Under the pieces are notes generated by a model. It saw nothing but the letters and a program-made list of their open reading frames with translations. It had not been told where the DNA came from and made no database searches. Shown in pieces: positions 26,258 through 35,537 of a stretch of 37,727 bases of DNA (position 1 is the first letter of the stretch; each line of letters begins with the position of its first letter). The DNA is taken from NCBI GenBank assembly GCA_947588945.1, contig CANPZY010000015.1, positions 1-37,727 of the forward strand. Direction: 5' to 3'. The position numbers were made by a program, and so were the translations under genes. The stretch comes from an uncultured Clostridia bacterium (lineage in GTDB: Bacteria > Bacillota > Clostridia > TANB77 > CAG-508).

Positions 26258-26427
26258 GAATTATAAATAAAATTGAAAATTTAGACAAAAATATAATAAT
26301 AAAAAATATTTTAAATTATATAAATTTAGAAAAATATAGTAGATACAAAAATTCTTTTTTATAGTTAAATATTAAAATATTTTAAAACCTTCAAATAGTA
26401 ATAAAAAGAGAAGGAGAATATTAAAAT

Positions 26428-27210
26428 ATGGATAATATAAAAATAATAGTTGCTACTAATAAAAAATATAAAATGCCTAGCGACTCTATGTATTTACCAC
26501 TTCATGTAGGTAGTTATGGAAAGGAAAATATTGGGTTTGATGTTGATTCAACGGGAGATAACATTTCAAAAAAGAACCCATATTTTTGTGAGCTTACAGG
26601 TGTATATTGGGCTTGGAAAAATTTGGACGCAAAATATATTGGCTTATGTCATTATAGAAGGTATTTTTCATCAAATAAAAAAAATCCTAGTCAAGATAGA
26701 ATTGAAAGAGTTGCTAAGAAAGAAGAAATTGAAAAAATACTTGAAACTACTGATATTATATTACCTAAAAAAAGAAAATATTATATAGAGAATTTATATT
26801 CGCATTATGAACATACAATGTATATTGAACCATTAGAAGAAACGAGAAAGATAATAGAAGAAAAATATCCAAATTATTTAGCAGAGTTTGAAAAGCTACA
26901 CAAAAGAACATCTGCACATATGTTTAATATGTTTATAATGAAAAAAAATGTGTTAGATGATTATTGTACATGGTTGTTCGATATTTTATTTGAATTAGAA
27001 AAAAGAATTGATGTTACTAAATATGATGCATTCCACGCAAGATTTTTTGGCAGAGTATCTGAATTATTACTAGATGTTTGGATAAATACAAATAATTTAA
27101 AATATAAAGAAGTAAAAGTACTAAATATTGAAAAAGTAAATTGGATAAAAAAAGGAACAGCATTTTTAATGGCTAAGTTTACAGGAAAAAAATATGAAAA
27201 GAGCTTTTAA
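26428..27210 (+). CDS. DUF4422 domain protein (putative glycosyltransferase)
   Basis: This 260-residue soluble protein has the DUF4422 pattern: KIIVATNKKYKMP at the start, LPLHVGSYGKE, a GDNISKKNPYFCELTGVYWAWKNL motif and YIGLCHYRRYFS. DUF4422 proteins are found in capsule and exopolysaccharide loci and are thought to be GT-A-like sugar transferases. Later motifs (YEHTMYIEPLEETRKIIEEKYPNYLAEFE, AHMFNMFIMKK) also fit. It is the first gene of the cluster. GGAG lies about a dozen bases before the ATG. The donor sugar cannot be told. Confidence 0.82.
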   Translation: MDNIKIIVATNKKYKMPSDSMYLPLHVGSYGKENIGFDVDSTGDNISKKNPYFCELTGVYWAWKNLDAKYIGLCHYRRYFSSNKKNPSQDRIERVAKKEEIEKILETTDIILPKKRKYYIENLYSHYEHTMYIEPLEETRKIIEEKYPNYLAEFEKLHKRTSAHMFNMFIMKKNVLDDYCTWLFDILFELEKRIDVTKYDAFHARFFGRVSELLLDVWINTNNLKYKEVKVLNIEKVNWIKKGTAFLMAKFTGKKYEKSF

Positions 27211-27275
27211 ATATGAGGTAACTCCTTTGACTATACCAAAAATTTACAGGAAGGATTTTAAAATATTAAGGATAA

Positions 27276-28490
27276 ATGAAGAAAAAAATAAACATAAATA
27301 AAAATACATTCATTTATATATTTGCAACTATACTAATAATATTTTTTGAACCACAAATTTTTAAAGAAGAATCTTTTATAGGTGTTGAATATATTGATCT
27401 TATATATAAAATTCTAAAAGGTATATCATTTTTAATTGTATTAATTTTTTATTTATATAAAATATTTACAGATAAAAGTTATAAAATTTCAAAAACCATA
27501 ATATTGATAACTGTTTTACAATTTATTATGTTTATATCAACTATAATAAATTCTGGATCGTTTACTAGATTTATTGGACCAGCTATAACAACAATTGTTA
27601 TGGCGCTAGTTGCGGAAATACTAATAAAAGAGAAAAAGCTAATACCTGTACTAAAAAAAGTAAACAGCTATTTTATATTTTGCTATTTATTTAATTTAGC
27701 AACTATTTTTATTATAGATGTTTTGAAAATTACGACTTATACAAATGTATATTTTTTAGGAATAGATAACAGGTTCATATTTACACTTCTACCATGGATA
27801 GTTTCAGAAGGTATTATAAGTATAGTAGAACAAGGTAAATTATCAAAAAGATGGGTTATATGTGTTTTACTATCTGAGATATTATTATTGTATAAGTTTA
27901 GTGTAGCAGCAATGATTTTATTTGCCTTTTTCATAGTATTATATTTTATAAATGATAAAGTATATGTTGCAAAATACAGCGTTCAGTTATTTATTACGTA
28001 CTTAATTTTAAACATACTATTTGTAGTTTGCAAAATTCAAAATCTTTTTACTCCAATTTTAAATTTATTAAAAAAAGACTCAACTTTATCTGGAAGAACA
28101 TTTATATGGGATGGAGTAATGGGAAAATTATTAAAAAATCCTATTTTGGGAAATGGTATGCAATCTGAGTATTATGATGAACAATTCTTCTTCAATTCAT
28201 CTGCTCCACACTATTTAGAATGGTGCAGAGTACCACATGCGCATAATTCTATTATGACTCTTTTATATAGAGGAGGATTAGCGTCAGCATCAATATATTT
28301 ATATATTTTATATTATAGTTTAAACAAAATAAAAAAATATTTTGAAAATCCATTAGGAAACTTACTTATTTTTGCTATTTGTATAATAATGTTTCTATCG
28401 ATATTTGATACAATGGACTTTGCAGGATTATACTTTATTATTACAATAGCAATTAATATAAAATATATAAACAAAATAAAAAATGAATAA
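27276..28490 (+). CDS. wzy: Wzy/O-antigen ligase-like polymerase
   Basis: This 404-residue membrane protein has about ten predicted helices and matches the O-antigen ligase/polymerase superfamily. The signature is in the last third: LSGRTFIWDGVMGKLLKNPILGNGM (about 271-295), then a large outer loop with WCRVPHAHNSIMTLLYRGG (H321-A-H323-N) carrying the conserved histidine. In a Gram-positive capsule cluster this protein would polymerise lipid-linked repeat units outside the membrane. It lies between glycosyltransferase genes and upstream of the flippase, as in Wzx/Wzy systems. AAGGA is about ten bases before the ATG. Confidence 0.82.
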   Translation: MKKKININKNTFIYIFATILIIFFEPQIFKEESFIGVEYIDLIYKILKGISFLIVLIFYLYKIFTDKSYKISKTIILITVLQFIMFISTIINSGSFTRFIGPAITTIVMALVAEILIKEKKLIPVLKKVNSYFIFCYLFNLATIFIIDVLKITTYTNVYFLGIDNRFIFTLLPWIVSEGIISIVEQGKLSKRWVICVLLSEILLLYKFSVAAMILFAFFIVLYFINDKVYVAKYSVQLFITYLILNILFVVCKIQNLFTPILNLLKKDSTLSGRTFIWDGVMGKLLKNPILGNGMQSEYYDEQFFFNSSAPHYLEWCRVPHAHNSIMTLLYRGGLASASIYLYILYYSLNKIKKYFENPLGNLLIFAICIIMFLSIFDTMDFAGLYFIITIAINIKYINKIKNE

Positions 28491-28509
28491 GGGGAAAATA
28501 TAATTATAC

Positions 28510-29511
28510 ATGGAAAATGATTTAATATCAGTAATTGTACCAATTTATAATGTTGAAAAATATTTGCCATATTGTATAGATAGTATAGTAGAACAAACAT
28601 ATAAAAATTTAGAGATTATATTAATTGATGATGGATCTTCTGACAATTGTGGAAAGATTTGTGATGACTACGCGAAAAAAGATAAAAGAATAAGAGTTAT
28701 ACATAAAAAAAATGAAGGAATAGCTATAACTAGAAACAGAGGATTAGATGAAGCAAAAGGTAAATACATATTTTTTGTAGATAGTGATGATAGTATAATT
28801 AAAGAAACTATTAAATATTTATATACATTAGAACAAAAATATAATGCTGATATTGCAATAGGACAAAGTAATGTAATATATGAAGAAAATTTAACAAAAA
28901 GTTTAGAAAAAAATACTGACAAAGAAGATGATAAAGATATAGTGAAAACATATAATACAGAACAAGCAATAGAAGCAATGTTATATAATACAGAATTTAC
29001 AAATAATGTGTGGAATAAACTATATAAAAAAGAAACATTTTTTGATGTAAGATTTCCAGAAAAAAAAATATATGAAGACCTAGCAGTAGCTTATAAAATA
29101 TTAGCTAACGCAAAAACTGTAGTTTTAGGAAATAAAAGAACATACAATTATTTAACAAATAGAAAAAATAGTATAATGAATACGAATTTTAGTCAGGAAC
29201 GTATGCAAGGATTAAAATTTGCAGAAGACATGGTAGAATATATAAGTATAGAATATCCTGAAATACGTAAAGCGGCAATTTCAAGACTTTATATGGAATG
29301 TATATTTATTTTATTAAAAATACCAAATAATAAAGAATATAGACAAGCTAATAAAAAAATTAAAACAATTCTAAGAAAATATAGATTTACAGTTGTATTA
29401 GATAAAAAGATGCCAAAGAAACAAAAATTATTATGTATAGCTACAATGTTTGGAAGGCTACCATTAAAAATGGTATGGAAATTAAAAGAAAATTATAAGA
29501 AACATAAATAA
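28510..29511 (+). CDS. Family 2 glycosyltransferase
   Basis: This 333-residue enzyme is a GT-A-fold sugar transferase acting at the inner membrane face. The N-terminal half has the standard landmarks: ISVIVPIYNVEKYLPYCIDSIVEQTYKNLEIILIDDGSSD, NEGIAITRNRGLDEAKGKYIFFVDSDD (DxD-type metal site near residue 91) and a NNVWNKLYKKE segment typical of capsule GT2 enzymes. The C-terminal part is helical and basic. The ribosome site (GGGGAAA) is rather far from the ATG. It presumably adds one sugar of the repeat unit; specificity is unknown. Confidence 0.9.
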   Translation: MENDLISVIVPIYNVEKYLPYCIDSIVEQTYKNLEIILIDDGSSDNCGKICDDYAKKDKRIRVIHKKNEGIAITRNRGLDEAKGKYIFFVDSDDSIIKETIKYLYTLEQKYNADIAIGQSNVIYEENLTKSLEKNTDKEDDKDIVKTYNTEQAIEAMLYNTEFTNNVWNKLYKKETFFDVRFPEKKIYEDLAVAYKILANAKTVVLGNKRTYNYLTNRKNSIMNTNFSQERMQGLKFAEDMVEYISIEYPEIRKAAISRLYMECIFILLKIPNNKEYRQANKKIKTILRKYRFTVVLDKKMPKKQKLLCIATMFGRLPLKMVWKLKENYKKHK

Positions 29512-29579
29512 TTTAGTTATACCATTTAAAGAATAAGATATTATAGCATATTAGATAAATACAGAAAGAGGGAAGATAG

Positions 29580-30587
29580 ATGGAAGATAAATATATTTTT
29601 TTGTGTGAAGAGCACAAAAAAGGTATGGATTTATATAGATATTTACTATCAGATTTGTTTAAATTGTATAATATGGAATACTATCAAATAAGAAAAAAAA
29701 ATATAAATAATTTCTTCTTAAAATTTTTAAGAAGAGCACATTTAAGTTATAAAGTTTCTAACTTCGTAAATTTGCCTATGAAATCAATTTGGTTCGAATT
29801 CCCTGATTTAGATATAAAAGAAAATTGCAATTATTATATAATTATGCCTTTAGGAGTATTTTTTAATTGTAATATATCTGCTATAAGAAGAAAGTATAAA
29901 AAGAATAAAAATGTAAAATTTGTCTTTTTACTTTTAGATAGTTTAGAATTAAAGCACAAATCAAATAAATTAGCTAGAAAAATATATAAAGATAAATTAT
30001 GGGATTATGTATTTTCTTATGATAAACATGATGCAGAAAAATATAATTTAATATATCTAGATGAACATTATTATTCACAACCAGAAATTAAAGATAACAA
30101 AGAAATTGATAAAGATGCTTACTTTATGGGTGGATTAAAACCTGGAAGAATTAAAGAAACAATAGAACTATTTGAATATTTAAAAGATAAAGGTGTAAAT
30201 GTTAGATTTGATATAGTAAATGCAATAAAAAGCCCATTTGATTATAAAAAAGATGGTTTTAATACTATTAAACAAGTAAAACCATATTCATATGTATTAG
30301 AAGAAGCAGAGGGTACAAATTGCATAATAGAATTTTTACAAACAGGTCAAGAATGTCAATCTCTTAGATATTTTGAGGCAGTATGTTTAAACAAAAAGCT
30401 ATTAACAAATAATAAAAATGTAAAGGAATTATCTTTTTATAATGAAAAATATATGAAGATATTTGATAAATTAGAAGATATAGATACAGAGTGGATAAAG
30501 AAAAAAGAAGATGTAAATTATAATTACAATGGAGAATTTTCACCAATTCATATTATAGAAAAAATAAAGGAAATAGATAAAAAGTGA
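29580..30587 (+). CDS. Putative polysaccharide biosynthesis transferase
   Basis: I do not recognise this 335-residue protein with certainty. It has no signal peptide or membrane helix. Two alpha/beta halves are suggested: an N-terminal part with NYYIIMPLGVFFN and KFVFLLLDSLELKHKSNK, then AYFMGGLKPGRIKETIELFEYLKDKGVNVRFDIV and a late IEFLQTGQECQSLRYFEAVCLNKKLLTNNKNVK. The last resembles the donor-binding end of GT-B enzymes (compare the E in FEA). Its place between GT2 and flippase genes, and the GTGA overlap with the next gene, support a role in building the same glycan. Glycosyltransferase is inferred. Confidence 0.6.
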   Translation: MEDKYIFLCEEHKKGMDLYRYLLSDLFKLYNMEYYQIRKKNINNFFLKFLRRAHLSYKVSNFVNLPMKSIWFEFPDLDIKENCNYYIIMPLGVFFNCNISAIRRKYKKNKNVKFVFLLLDSLELKHKSNKLARKIYKDKLWDYVFSYDKHDAEKYNLIYLDEHYYSQPEIKDNKEIDKDAYFMGGLKPGRIKETIELFEYLKDKGVNVRFDIVNAIKSPFDYKKDGFNTIKQVKPYSYVLEEAEGTNCIIEFLQTGQECQSLRYFEAVCLNKKLLTNNKNVKELSFYNEKYMKIFDKLEDIDTEWIKKKEDVNYNYNGEFSPIHIIEKIKEIDKK

Positions 30588-32063
30588 AAGAAAAATCAAT
30601 TAAATTAAATGCAATTATAAATGTAATAAAAGTCATGATGTCAATAATATTTCCAGTTATTACATTTCCTTATGCTTCAAGAGTATTAGGAACAGATAAT
30701 ATTGGAAAAGTTCAATTTGCAGTTTCAATAGTTGAGTATTTATCACTAATAGCAGCTTTAGGGATAAATACTTATGCAACGAGAGAAGGGGCAATCATTA
30801 GAAAAGATAAGGAAAAATTTCAAAAATTTGCAAACCAGATCTTTACAATAAACATAATAACTACTGCAATTAGTTATCTCATAATGATATTTATGCTTAT
30901 GCTCCCAACAAAACTAGAAAATTATCGCTATTTGATACTTATACAAAGTTTAAGTATATTATTTACTACAATAGGTGTTGAATGGATTTATAATATTTAT
31001 GAGGAATATGCATACATTACAAAAAAAAGCATAATGACACATGTAATATCAATGATATTACTATTTTTATTTGTAAGAAAAAGCGAACATTACTATATTT
31101 ATGCATTAATATCAGTTATAGCAGGTGGTAGTGTAAATATATTTAATTTTTTGCATGCTAGAAAATATTGTAAATTAAGATTAACAAAAAAGCCACATTT
31201 AAAAGAGCATATAAAATCAATGATTGTACTATTTTCAAATACACTGGCAATAAAAATATATGTTAATTCAGATGTAATAATTTTAGGAATGATGACAAGC
31301 GACTTTAATGTTGGTTTATATACAGTAAGTGTAAAAGTATATGAAATAATAAAACAGATGATAAATGCAGTAACAAGTGTAACTTTGCCTAGGATGTCTC
31401 TTTATGCAAATGAAGATAAAGAAAAATTTAATCACTTATTAGAAATGTTATTAAAATCAATATTAACACTAATTATTCCTACAATTATTGGAATTGTAAT
31501 TATAAGCAAGCAAATAATATTACTAATAGGTGGAACAGAGTATATACAAGCAACAGCTTCACTTCAAATATTAAGTATTGCTTTAGGATTTGCAACAATA
31601 GCAAATATACTAGTTAGTCGGAATTTTAATTCCAAGCAAACAAGAAAAACATTCATTTAAAGCAACTTTAGTCGCTGCAATAATTAATATATTATTAAAC
31701 TTTATAGCAATACCATTATGGCAACAAAACGGTGCAGCAATAACTACAGTAATAGCAGAAATTGTGGTATGTATAATTTGTTTCCAATATGCCATAAAAA
31801 TATATAAATTTAAAAATTTAACCAAGACAATAATAATAAGCTTTGTTTCAAGCGTTCCAATGATTGGAGTATCAGAACTTGTTAAACTATTTGTACAAAG
31901 CAATATTTTACAAATAATACTTATTTGCATAGGTAGTGTGATAGTATATGGTGTTATGAGTATATTATTAAGAAATGATATAGTAATAGATTTACTACAA
32001 AATATACTAAATAAAACTAAGAAAGTACTAAAAATCAACAAAAATGAAAATGTTAAGGAATAA
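30584..32063 (+). pseudogene. wzx: Wzx-type polysaccharide flippase, frameshifted
   Basis: The first frame (from GTG at 30584, overlapping the previous stop) has the MOP/RfbX flippase start, INVIKVMMSIIFPVITFPYASRVLGTDNIGKVQFAVSIVEY, and many membrane helices. It runs to ANILVSRNF and a stop at 31658-31660. The next frame picks up at 31620 with GILIPSKQEKHSFKATLVAAIINI and continues the remaining helices to 32063. At the junction TAGT is repeated in tandem (31611-31618); removing one copy restores ANILVGILIPSKQEK and a normal 491-residue flippase. As sequenced, only about 358 residues are made and the last helices are lost, so export of the glycan unit should fail unless the tract reverts or the base call is wrong. 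Confidence 0.82.
31611..31618 (+). repeat. TAGT tandem duplication causing the flippase frameshift
   Basis: Two copies of TAGT in a row. A single copy would keep the flippase in frame. Slippage or sequencing error are both possible sources. Confidence 0.7.
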
Positions 32064-32091
32064 TTTATAAAAATATAGGAGAAGGAGAAAT

Positions 32092-33207
32092 ATGGAAAGT
32101 TTTATGTATGACTATCTAATAGTAGGTTCAGGGTTATTTGGTTCTACGTTTGCATATGAAGCAAATAAAAAAGGAAAGAAATGCTTAGTTATAGATAAAA
32201 GAAATCATATAGGGGGAAATATATATACAGAAAAGATAGAAGGAATAAATGTACACAAATATGGAGCACATATATTTCATACTAATAATGAAGAAGTATG
32301 GAAATACATAAATTCTTTTGCAGAGTTTAACAGGTATACTAACTCACCAATAGCAATATATAAAGATGAATTATACAACATGCCATTTAATATGAATACA
32401 TTTAATAAATTATGGGGAGTAAAAACACCTAAAGAAGCAAAAGAAAAGATAGAAGAAGAGAAAAAAAGTGCCAACATAACAGAACCTAAAAATTTAGAGG
32501 AACAAGCAATAAGTTTAGTTGGAAAAACTATTTACGAAAAACTAATAAAAGGTTATACAGAAAAACAATGGGGAAAAAGAGCAACAGAGCTTCCAAGTTT
32601 TATAATAAAAAGACTTCCTGTTAGATTTATATATGATAATAATTATTTTAATGACAAATATCAGGGAATACCAATCGGTGGGTATACTAAAATTATTGAA
32701 AAAATGTTAGATGGAATAGATGTAAAATTAAACTGCAATTTCTTTGAAAATAGAGAAGCATTAGAAAAAATAGCGAAAAAAATAATATTTACAGGTCCAA
32801 TAGATGAGTTTTATAATTATAAATTTGGAGAGTTAGAATATAGAAGTCTTAGATTTGAAGATGAAATTATAGATGAAGAAAATTATCAAGGAAATGCTGT
32901 AGTAAATTATACAGAATACGAAGTTCCTTTTACAAGAATTATAGAACATAAACATTTTGAATTTGGAGAAGGTAATCCTTATAAAACAATTATTACAAGA
33001 GAATATCCAGACAAATGGACAATAGGCAAAGAAGCGTACTATTCAATAAATGATGAGAAAAACAACCAACTATATGAAAAATATTTTGAACTCTCTAAAC
33101 AAAATAAAAATGTAATATTCGGTGGAAGACTTGGAACATATAAATATTATGATATGGACAAAGTTATTTTAGAAGCCTTAAAACTAGTAAAATTAGAGCT
33201 AAATTAA
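32092..33207 (+). CDS. glf: UDP-galactopyranose mutase
   Basis: This 371-residue flavoenzyme converts UDP-galactopyranose to UDP-galactofuranose in the cytosol. It has the FAD-binding start YDYLIVGSGLFGSTFAYEANKKGKKCLVIDKRNHIGGNIYTE, the HKYGAHIFHTNNEEVWKYIN motif, GYTEKQWGKRATELP, and the late IFGGRLGTYKYYDMDKVI flavin-binding segment. Length is normal. A purine-rich AGGAGAAGGAG site precedes the ATG. The gene implies galactofuranose in the surface glycan. It lies directly upstream of the rhamnose genes on the same strand. Confidence 0.95.
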   Translation: MESFMYDYLIVGSGLFGSTFAYEANKKGKKCLVIDKRNHIGGNIYTEKIEGINVHKYGAHIFHTNNEEVWKYINSFAEFNRYTNSPIAIYKDELYNMPFNMNTFNKLWGVKTPKEAKEKIEEEKKSANITEPKNLEEQAISLVGKTIYEKLIKGYTEKQWGKRATELPSFIIKRLPVRFIYDNNYFNDKYQGIPIGGYTKIIEKMLDGIDVKLNCNFFENREALEKIAKKIIFTGPIDEFYNYKFGELEYRSLRFEDEIIDEENYQGNAVVNYTEYEVPFTRIIEHKHFEFGEGNPYKTIITREYPDKWTIGKEAYYSINDEKNNQLYEKYFELSKQNKNVIFGGRLGTYKYYDMDKVILEALKLVKLELN

Positions 33208-33218
33208 AGGAGTATGAT

Positions 33219-34064
33219 ATGAAAATTCTAATTACAGGTGCTAATGGGATGCTTGCTAAAGAAATAAAAAACGAATTTAAAAATAATGAACTAATTTGTA
33301 CAGACGTTGATGAATTAGATATTACTAATATAGAAAATGTACAAGCTTATGTAAAAAAAGTTAATCCAGAGATAATAATAAACTGTGCTGCATACACAGC
33401 AGTTGATAAAGCAGAAGATGATAAAGAACTAGCAAGAAAAGTAAATGCAGTAGGACCTAAAAACTTAGCTAAGGTTTCAAAAGAAAATAATATAATATTA
33501 GTACATATTAGTACAGACTATGTATTTGGTGGAAATAAACCTTTAAATGAGTTTTATAAAGAAGACGATGAGAAATCTCCAAACACAGTTTATGGAGCAA
33601 CAAAACTTGAAGGTGAAAATGAAATTGAAAAAAACTGCGACAAATACTATATATTTCGTACAGCATGGTTATTTGGAGACGGAAAGAACTTTGTAAGAAC
33701 AATGATAAAATTAGGCAACGAAAAAGAAGAAATAAATGTAGTATCAGATCAACATGGAAGTCCTACATATACTGTAGACTTAGCAAAAGTTATATATGAG
33801 TCAATTAAAAAACAAATACCTTATGGAATATATAATGTAACAAATGAAGGTTATACAACTTGGTATGAGTTTGCAAAAGAAATATTTAAATTAGCAAATA
33901 TTAATTGTAAAGTTAATTCTGTAAAAAGCGAAGAATTTGAAAGTAAAGCTCACAGACCAAAGAATTCTAAATTATCAAAAGAAAAAATATTATCAGAAGG
34001 AATAAGCTTACCTAGTTATGAAGACGCACTAAAAAGATACCTAAAAAAGGAATGCAGAAAGTAA
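33219..34064 (+). CDS. rfbD: dTDP-4-dehydrorhamnose reductase
   Basis: It catalyses the last step of dTDP-L-rhamnose synthesis, reducing dTDP-4-keto-L-rhamnose with NADPH. The 281-residue SDR protein has the nucleotide-binding ILITGANGMLAKEI, the INCAAYTAVDKAEDD block, VHISTDYVFGG, and the catalytic Y-xxx-K as VYGATKLEGE. FRTAWLFGDGKNFVRTM and QHGSPTYTVDLA follow, all typical of RmlD/RfbD. AAAGGAG lies seven bases before the ATG, and the gene is 11 bases after glf. It is first in an rfbD-A-C-B run, so all four rhamnose enzymes are co-transcribed. Confidence 0.95.
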   Translation: MKILITGANGMLAKEIKNEFKNNELICTDVDELDITNIENVQAYVKKVNPEIIINCAAYTAVDKAEDDKELARKVNAVGPKNLAKVSKENNIILVHISTDYVFGGNKPLNEFYKEDDEKSPNTVYGATKLEGENEIEKNCDKYYIFRTAWLFGDGKNFVRTMIKLGNEKEEINVVSDQHGSPTYTVDLAKVIYESIKKQIPYGIYNVTNEGYTTWYEFAKEIFKLANINCKVNSVKSEEFESKAHRPKNSKLSKEKILSEGISLPSYEDALKRYLKKECRK

Positions 34065-34076
34065 AAGGAGGTTTTT

Positions 34077-34964
34077 ATGAGTAAACGTAAAGGAATAGTA
34101 TTAGCAGGAGGAGTTGCAACAAGACTATTTCCACTAACACTTTCAATATCAAAACAAATTATGCCAGTATATGATAAGCCAATGATATACTATCCAATAT
34201 CTGTATTAATGGAAGCAGATATTAAAGAAATACTAATAATATCAACACCAGCATACATAAATACATTTAAGGAGCTTTTAGGAGATGGAAGCAAGTGGGG
34301 TATGAGATTTGAATATAAAGTACAAGAAAAGCCAAACGGTTTAGCAGAAGCATTTATATTAGGTGAAGAATTTATTGGCGATAGCAATGTTGCAATGATT
34401 TTAGGTGACAACATGTTCTATGGAAACAATTTAACTAAAATTTTAAAAAATGCAAATGAACGTGAAAATGAAGCGACAATATTTGGATATTATGTAAAAG
34501 ATCCAACAGCTTATGGAGTTGTTGAAATAGATGAAAATAAAAGAGCAGTATCAATTGAAGAAAAGCCACAAGTACCAAAATCTAATTATGCAGTTCCAGG
34601 ACTTTATTTTTATCCAAATAGTGTAATAGATATTGCAAAAAAAGTAAAACCTTCTGCAAGAGGAGAATTAGAAATTACAGAAGTAAATAATGAATATATG
34701 AAAAAGCAGATTTTAAATGTAGAAGTTTTAGGAAGGCAAATGGTTTGGTTTGATACAGGTACATATGATTCATTGTTAGAGACAGCAAGCTTTGTTCAAA
34801 CGATAGAAAAGAGACAAGGTATTCAAATATGTTGTCCAGAAGAAATAGCATATAAAAAAGGTTGGATAACAGATAAAGAGTTATTAAAATTAGCAGACAA
34901 AATAATAAAAACAGAATATGGAAAATTTTTAAAGGAATTAGCTAAAGGCAAGATAATATTTTAA
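34077..34964 (+). CDS. rfbA: Glucose-1-phosphate thymidylyltransferase
   Basis: It makes dTDP-glucose from dTTP and glucose-1-phosphate, the entry step to dTDP-rhamnose. This 295-residue protein shows GIVLAGGVATRLFPLTLSISKQIMPVYDKPMIYYP (nucleotide-binding loop, with GGVATRL in place of the common GGSGTRL), MILGDNMFYGNN (metal-binding Asp), YGVVEIDENKRAVSIEEKP and VWFDTGTYDSLLETASFVQTIEKRQG. The length fits the RmlA family. AAAGGAGG precedes the ATG at the usual distance. It is transcribed with rfbD and rfbC, with 12-base gaps. Confidence 0.95.
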   Translation: MSKRKGIVLAGGVATRLFPLTLSISKQIMPVYDKPMIYYPISVLMEADIKEILIISTPAYINTFKELLGDGSKWGMRFEYKVQEKPNGLAEAFILGEEFIGDSNVAMILGDNMFYGNNLTKILKNANERENEATIFGYYVKDPTAYGVVEIDENKRAVSIEEKPQVPKSNYAVPGLYFYPNSVIDIAKKVKPSARGELEITEVNNEYMKKQILNVEVLGRQMVWFDTGTYDSLLETASFVQTIEKRQGIQICCPEEIAYKKGWITDKELLKLADKIIKTEYGKFLKELAKGKIIF

Positions 34965-34976
34965 GGAGCTAAAAAA

Positions 34977-35525
34977 GTGGGAAAATTTAAAAAAATAGAA
35001 ACTGGGATAAAAGATTTATATGTAATAGAGCCTAAAGTATTTGAAGACAACAGAGGCTTTTTTATGGAAACATACAATAAAAAAGATTTTAAAGAAATAG
35101 GAATAAATGAGGAGTTTGTACAAGACAATCATTCAAAATCGGTTAAAGGTGTGTTACGAGGATTGCATTTTCAAAAAGAATATCCGCAAGCAAAACTAGT
35201 TAGAGTCATAAGAGGAGAAGTATATGATGTTGCGGTAGATTTAAGAAAAGGCTCTGAAACTTATGGAAGATATTATGGAGTATATTTATCTGCTGAAAAC
35301 AAAAAGCAGTTTTTTATACCAAGAGGTTTTGCACATGGTTTTTTAGTAATTAGTGAGGAAGCTGAATTTGTATATAAAGTAGATGACCTATATCATCCAA
35401 ATGATGAGAGTGGTATTTTATATAACGATGAAAAGATTGGTGTAGTTTGGCCATTTGAAAAAATAGGTGGAGAACAAAATATAATACAATCAGAAAAAGA
35501 CAAGAATTGGGGCAAGTTAAGTTAA
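34977..35525 (+). CDS. rfbC: dTDP-4-dehydrorhamnose 3,5-epimerase
   Basis: It epimerises dTDP-4-keto-6-deoxyglucose at C3 and C5. The 182-residue cupin has EPKVFEDNRGFFMETYNKKDF, VQDNHSKSVKGVLRGLHFQ (catalytic His), VRVIRGEVYDVAVDLRKGSETYGRYYG, FFIPRGFAHGFLVISEEAEFVYKVDDLYHPNDE with the second conserved His and Tyr, and GVVWPF. The start codon is GTG with AAGGAG ten bases upstream. Length is normal for RmlC. Confidence 0.95.
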   Translation: MGKFKKIETGIKDLYVIEPKVFEDNRGFFMETYNKKDFKEIGINEEFVQDNHSKSVKGVLRGLHFQKEYPQAKLVRVIRGEVYDVAVDLRKGSETYGRYYGVYLSAENKKQFFIPRGFAHGFLVISEEAEFVYKVDDLYHPNDESGILYNDEKIGVVWPFEKIGGEQNIIQSEKDKNWGKLS

Positions 35526-35537
35526 GGAGATAAAAAA

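Noticed and set aside
26181..26427. A small gene or RNA in the gap before the polysaccharide cluster
   Set aside because: No frame with a ribosome site and no stable hairpin was visible; only a weak promoter candidate.
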